DNA of 64,000 nucleotides, taken from NCBI GenBank assembly GCA_032164245.1, contig JAVMKO010000001.1:290291041-290355040 (forward strand). The letters run 5' to 3'. Source of the stretch: Sternotherus odoratus (Eukaryota; Chordata; Testudines; Kinosternidae). This document shows positions 59,870 through 64,000 of the stretch, one piece after another (the first letter of the stretch is position 1; each line of letters starts with the position of its first letter). A model generated the notes under the pieces. The model had not been told where the DNA came from. It made no database searches and saw only the letters and a list, made by a program, of their open reading frames with translations. A program made the translations under genes and the position numbers.

Positions 59870-61310
59870 CTTTTTAAAAACTGTCACAACATTAGCTTTC
59901 TTCCAGTCTTATGGAACTTCCCCTGCACTCCAAGACTTATTGAAAATCAACATTAATGGTCCAGTGAGCTCCTCAGCCAGCTCTTTTAAAATGCTTGGAT
60001 GTAAGTTATCTGGACTTGCTGATTTAAAAATGTTTAACTTTAATAGATTCTGTTTAATATCTCCACAGATACTAGTGAAATGGAAAAAGTGCTATCATCA
60101 TCATATGATGAGACTATATCACTTGTGTTGCAAGGTACTTTGGATTTTGCGAGACAAGGCACACACACGTGGTTGTATAAAGTAGATGAGTTTATTGGAA
60201 GGCCTCGGTCCCTCAAATAGGCGTTGAGGGGCTCGGGTCTATCAACGCGACCGCAGGAGGGGTGCCTAGCACTCCGGAGCCGTTGCTAGGAAGGAAGAGC
60301 CCACAGCAAAATACAGGTGTGGGTTTAAGTACACTCACACATTTGCATCTCATACATACTCATATCTCATTTGCAAGAAACAAGCTGATTGGTTACACGC
60401 TGTCCTGCCTCAGTTTCCCCATTTAGTTTCCCACGCTTTCGTTCTCACACAGACGGGGTAAACACTCACACAGCTGGGAACGGTTCCGTTCCCAAACACA
60501 CAGATAGCAGAAGCTCAAGGCTATTCTCACATCTGATGATACCATTACGCCCTCTCCTGGAGTTGACTCAGAAGTGTAACTACACCTCCTAGTGGTTGCC
60601 CGTCACAATTTCTTCCAGTCACTACACACTTGTTTTCCCCCAAATAGAGAACAGAAATATTTATTGAACGCTTTGGCCTTTTCTGAATTATTAGTGGTAA
60701 GTCTACCTTTTTCATCTAGTAATGGAGCAATACCATTGTCAGGCTTCATTTTGTTCCTAACACATTTTAAAAATTCCTCCTTGTTGTCCTTAACACTGTT
60801 GGACATAGATTTCTCCTGGTGTCTCTTTACTTCCCTTATCAATGTTCTATGATTCCTAGCTTCTGAATTATTCATTACTATCAGCTTCCCCTTTCCTCCC
60901 ATTTGTAATATATTATTTTATTATTTTTATAGCTGCCTTTACTTCCCTTCTAAACCATGTCAGATTTTTAACCAGCACTGCCTTCTTTCTCGATTGGGGC
61001 ATCTAGTAAGGCGTTCTTAAATGATTCCCAATTATCATTCACATTTTTCTGCTGAAACTCTTCCTCCCAGAAGTTCTGGCTCAGAATTCTTTTCAGTTTT
61101 GTGAAATTGGCCCTATTAAAGCACCATATATATATATGACCTGTCTGGACTTTATTCTGCTTGCACATTAGAAAGTCATGATCCCTTGTGCCTAAGCTAC
61201 CATTAATTTTTAGTCAGTGGTCAGTTTGTCTTCATCCGTTAGGACAAGGTCTAACAAAGATTTCCCCTGTGTTGGCTGCAACACTTTCTGAGTTAGGAAG
61301 TTGTCATCTA
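59870..61310 (-). mobile_element. Old CR1/L3-like LINE, endonuclease-RT linker region, split by an LTR
   Basis: Minus frames at 60603-60902 (with GRLTTNNSEKAKAFNKYFCS) and 60968-61168 encode the linker and early RT of a CR1/L3-type ORF2. 59870-60120 ('aatcaacattaatggtccag') overlaps the region also seen in the 39-40.5 kb copy. A 503-bp LTR sits at 60126-60628. Confidence 0.75.
60126..60628 (-). mobile_element. Solo retroviral-type LTR (503 bp) with 4-bp TSD
   Basis: Termini TGTTGC...TACACA (TG...CA), flanked by CTTG at 60122-60125 and 60629-60632. The LINE sequence is continuous across the gap ('atcacttg' to 'cttgttttcccccaaa'). The minus strand has poly(A) signal AATAAA (60198-60193) about 70 nt before the 3' end, placing it correctly for a minus-oriented LTR. 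A 4-bp duplication suggests a class I (gammaretrovirus-like) ERV. No internal viral genes are present. Confidence 0.75.
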
Positions 61311-61321
61311 AAAGGCCAGCC

Positions 61322-61742
61322 CAGGGGTTCTCAAACTTCATTGCACCGCGACCCTGTTCTGACAATAAAAATTACTGCACGACCCCAGGAGGAGGGCCCA
61401 AAACATGAGCCTGCTCACGCCCTGCCACCCCCAGCGGAGAGGCGAAAGGCAAAGCCTGAATCCCATCACCCTGGGTGGGGGAGTTAAAGCCCCTACAGCC
61501 CAAGGGCTTCACACCCGGGCAGGGGGCCTGTGACCTGAGCCCCGCTCCCCAAGGTGGAAGCCGAAGTCTGAGCCCTTGAGGGTGAGGCTCAGGCTTCGGC
61601 CCAGCAGCTTTGGCCTGGAAATGGGGCTCAGGCTTCAGCTCTGGCCCCGGGTCCCAGCCAGTCTAATGCCAGCCCTGGTGACCCCATTAAAATGAGGTTG
61701 TGACCCACTTTGGGGTCCCGACCCACAGTTTGAGAACCTCTG
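61322..61742. mobile_element. hAT-like MITE (421 bp), TTCTCAAAC ends
   Basis: CAGGGGTTCTCAAACTTC (left) and CAGTTTGAGAACCTCTG (right) are inverted repeats. Flanking 8-mers GGCCAGCC and GATTAGAC match poorly, so the target duplication is eroded. Interior 'gggctcaggcttcagctctg' repeats. Non-coding. Confidence 0.65.
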
Positions 61743-61814
61743 GATTAGACCATAACCAAAACCTGGAGCCAGGTATCTTCCCACCCGTGCTTCCCTATAT
61801 AGCACCTATATCTA

Positions 61815-61933
61815 GGGTGATCAGACAGCAAATGTGAAAAATCGGGACAGGGGGTGGGGGTAATAGGAGCCTATATAAGAAAAAGACCCAAAAATTGGGA
61901 CTGTCCCTATAAAATCGGGACATCTGGTCACCC
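61815..61933. mobile_element. Short palindromic MITE with TA target (119 bp)
   Basis: Ends GGGTGATCAGACAG and CATCTGGTCACCC are inverted repeats flanked by TA (61813-61814, 61934-61935). It is the reverse complement of the element at 25965-26082. Confidence 0.75.
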
Positions 61934-61935
61934 TA

Positions 61936-62868
61936 CCTACGTCAAACAGCTATATGATGTCCCATCCACCTGAAGGAGACCCCAGTTTTACTCTGCACCG
62001 CAAGCTTATTTCCTTTCAATCCTGACATCTCCCCCCTCCTCTCCTGAAGGCGCTGCTTTTCCGTTTTCCTTTTACAATCTGGGCCTCTCAGCGTTTCGTT
62101 TTAAGATCTCAGTCTGATCCACCCAATAACTGGGCGTGCACAGCCCCCGCCGCCTAGTGCAGCCTGCCAGAAGGGTTGTATTTCAGTCTGATCCGAAGAC
62201 ATGACACAGACTCACCAGAGTAGAGCAATAATTTTGAAGCGCTTGCTCTGACATGGTGAAGCAAATGGGGCAGGGGAGAAAGAGCCAGGGTGTCAGGAGA
62301 ATTCCTCTATGGTATATTGTTTCCTGTTTCCATTTGACTGGGATCCAGGCTGCATTTGTTATCTCCAGGCTTCTCCATGCCAACACGATTAGTTAATGAG
62401 CCATGTTTAGTTTCAAGCAAAATGCACAATTGATCCTAAGCTTTCGCTCACGCCCCTGCAGGGAAAGAAACCTGTGCAAATGGCCCGTCTGGCAGATGTG
62501 TGAAGCAGCAGAAAATGTGTTTAGCTGATGATTCTACTGGGGCTGCACAGCCAGGCCTCCTGAAGGGGAAAAAATACCATTCGGGGAGTGGGAAAGACTT
62601 GCCACTTCTTCATTTATACCAATACCAATTATTAGTATCCGGGAAGGGCCAAATCAACTGTCCCCAGCACCCAGCTCCACGAACTGGGCTGTGGAGCAGG
62701 GATTTCCACCCAACGAGGGGGATAAATCCTTCCCTTCAGGCTGCAGCTTGGCAGTGACACTGCTGTGTGGCTACTGCCCTACCTAATGGTTGGAGAAGGC
62801 TGAGTCTCTTGTTCTACCCTTCCAAGGGGGAAGAAGGGCCTAGAGGATTTGTGTGGTGGCCTTTTCTG
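61936..62868. other. Unassigned non-coding DNA
   Basis: No gene or clear repeat recognised. Confidence 0.5.
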
Positions 62869-64000
62869 TAGATTTCAAGCCCAGAAGGGACCATTGTGAT
62901 CATCTAGTCTAGCCTCCTGTCTAGCACAGGCCATGGAACTTCCCAAAAATAACTCCGAGCAGATCTGGACAACAAGGGATGGATCACTGGATGATTACCT
63001 GTTCTGTTCATTCCCTCTGAAGCACCTGGCACAGGCCACTGTCGGTAGACAGGATACAAGGCTAGATAGACCTTTGGTCTGACTTAGTATGACGGTTCTT
63101 ATGATCTTCTAGAAAAACATCCAATCTTGACTTAAAAATTGTCCATGATGGAGAATCCACCATGACTCTTGGTAAATTGTTCCAATGGTAAATTGCTCTC
63201 ACTGTTAAAAAATGTGCCCCTTATTTCCAGTCTGAATTTGTCCAGCTTCAGCTTCCAGCCTTTGGATACCTTTCCCTGCTAGACAGAAGAGCTCATTACT
63301 AAACATTTGTTCACCATGTAGATACCTGTAGACTGTGATCAACCCTTTAACCTTCTCTTGAAGCTAAATAGATCGAGTTATCTGAGTCTATCACCATAAG
63401 GCATGTTTTCTACTCCTTTAATCTTTCTCGCAGCTCTTCTCTGAACCTCTCCCATCTAGCACTACCCTTCTTGAACTATGGGCACCAGAACTAGGGTTCC
63501 AGCAGCGGTCACACCAGTGCCACGTACAGGGATAAAACAACCTCCCTACTCTTACTTGAGATTCCCCTGTTCCTGCATGAGCTCCAAGTGTGATGCTGTA
63601 GCTCAAAGAGCTCTTTTAGCTACAGCATCACACTTGGAGCTCATGTTCAGCTGATTATCCTCCATGAGTCATTGCTCACCAGGATAGAGTCCTCCATCCT
63701 GTAAGTGTGCCCTACATGTCCCTAGATGGATACATTTACAGTTAGCCATACTAAAACAAATGTTGTTTGCTTGCGCCCAGTTTACTCAGTGATCTGTCCT
63801 TTTCATTATTTACCTTTCTTGAAGTTTTTTTGTGCCACATGCACACTTTATCAGTGATGGTTTTATGTTTTCTTCCAGGTTATTGATAAAAGTGTTAAAT
63901 AGTGTAGCACAGGGCAAAGAATCGATCCCTGTGGGACCCCACTGGAGCAGGGTTTCCCTTAAAAAGCTGGTATTTCTTAAAGATGGACCCAAACCAGATC
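62869..64000 (-). mobile_element. Old CR1/L3-like LINE (runs off the window), with nested fragment
   Basis: Plus strand starts with reversed 3' end 'cagaagggaccattgtgatc' and resumes ORF2 at 63110 ('tagaaaaacatccaatcttg'). The stretch 62970-63105 is a separate plus-strand CR1-type 3' tail ('ggctagatagacctttggtc', 'ttcttatgat') inserted into it. Aligns by eye with the 38.9-40.5 kb copy. The far end has 'gatccctgtgggaccccact'. Confidence 0.7.
63576..63645. repeat. 70-bp near-perfect palindrome inside old LINE
   Basis: Two perfect 28-bp arms (63576-63603 and 63618-63645; ends CATGAGCTCC and GGAGCTCATG) enclose CAAAGAGCTCTTTT, itself almost palindromic. Overall 34 of 35 base pairs can form. The right arm is ordinary LINE sequence; the left arm replaces what the LINE should have there. 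Confidence 0.92.

Noticed and set aside
61314..61750. 8-bp target duplication for the hAT-like MITE at 61.3 kb
   Set aside because: Flanks GGCCAGCC and GATTAGAC agree at only about half the positions.
1..64000. A novel defence, biosynthetic or regulatory gene system
   Set aside because: No set of linked, intact, non-transposon genes is present; all recognisable coding sequence is transposon-derived and broken.

Overview
The window looks like nuclear DNA of a reptile, most probably a cryptodiran turtle. This is inferred from the repeats: CR1 LINEs of sauropsid type, a tRNA-derived SINE whose tail copies the CR1 3' end (the turtle Pol III SINE pattern), a DIRS-type tyrosine-recombinase retrotransposon, and many short hAT-like elements with TCTACACT-type or TTCTCAAAC-type inverted ends. 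Base composition is uneven, with AT-rich background and sharp GC-rich islands that coincide with LTRs. I found no convincing host protein-coding exon, tRNA, rRNA or CRISPR array. Nearly every long open frame is a mobile-element remnant or a by-product of a tandem repeat whose period is a multiple of three. The window reads as an intergenic or intronic region filled by layered transposon insertions.

Layout. 0-12 kb: a solo LTR with a 36-bp minisatellite (2.8-4.0 kb, perfect 5-bp target duplication), a cluster of hAT-like MITEs (4.1-8.3 kb), and a ZMYM/DUF4371-like hAT transposase relic (9.0-11.3 kb) split by a second solo LTR (10.08-11.11 kb, perfect 5-bp target duplication). 12-31 kb: mostly unassignable sequence with a SINE, one minus-strand CR1, microsatellites, several MITEs, and a hAT element nested inside another (30.06-30.67 kb). 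31-33 kb: the best-preserved CR1, with a 427-codon reverse-transcriptase frame. 35 kb: a G-rich tandem array. 39-40.5 kb: an old CR1/L3-like LINE. 43-44.5 kb: an LTR-like sequence and a GC-rich foldback repeat. 51.3-55.3 kb: a decayed DIRS element holding a CR1 and a third tandem-repeat-bearing LTR. 57-64 kb: more old CR1/L3 LINE pieces, a solo retroviral-type LTR inside one of them (60.13-60.63 kb), and a near-perfect 70-bp palindrome inside another (63.6 kb).

How the parts relate. No pathway or operon is visible. The relations are insertional: LTR into hAT, hAT into hAT, CR1 and LTR into DIRS, LTR into LINE. They give a relative age order, with the old LINEs, hAT and DIRS below and the CR1, LTR and small hAT insertions above. 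No new functional system is demonstrated. The features most worth checking are the same-strand LTRs that carry internal tandem repeats and CTCF-like motifs, the DIRS/CR1 in-frame junction, and the 70-bp palindrome.
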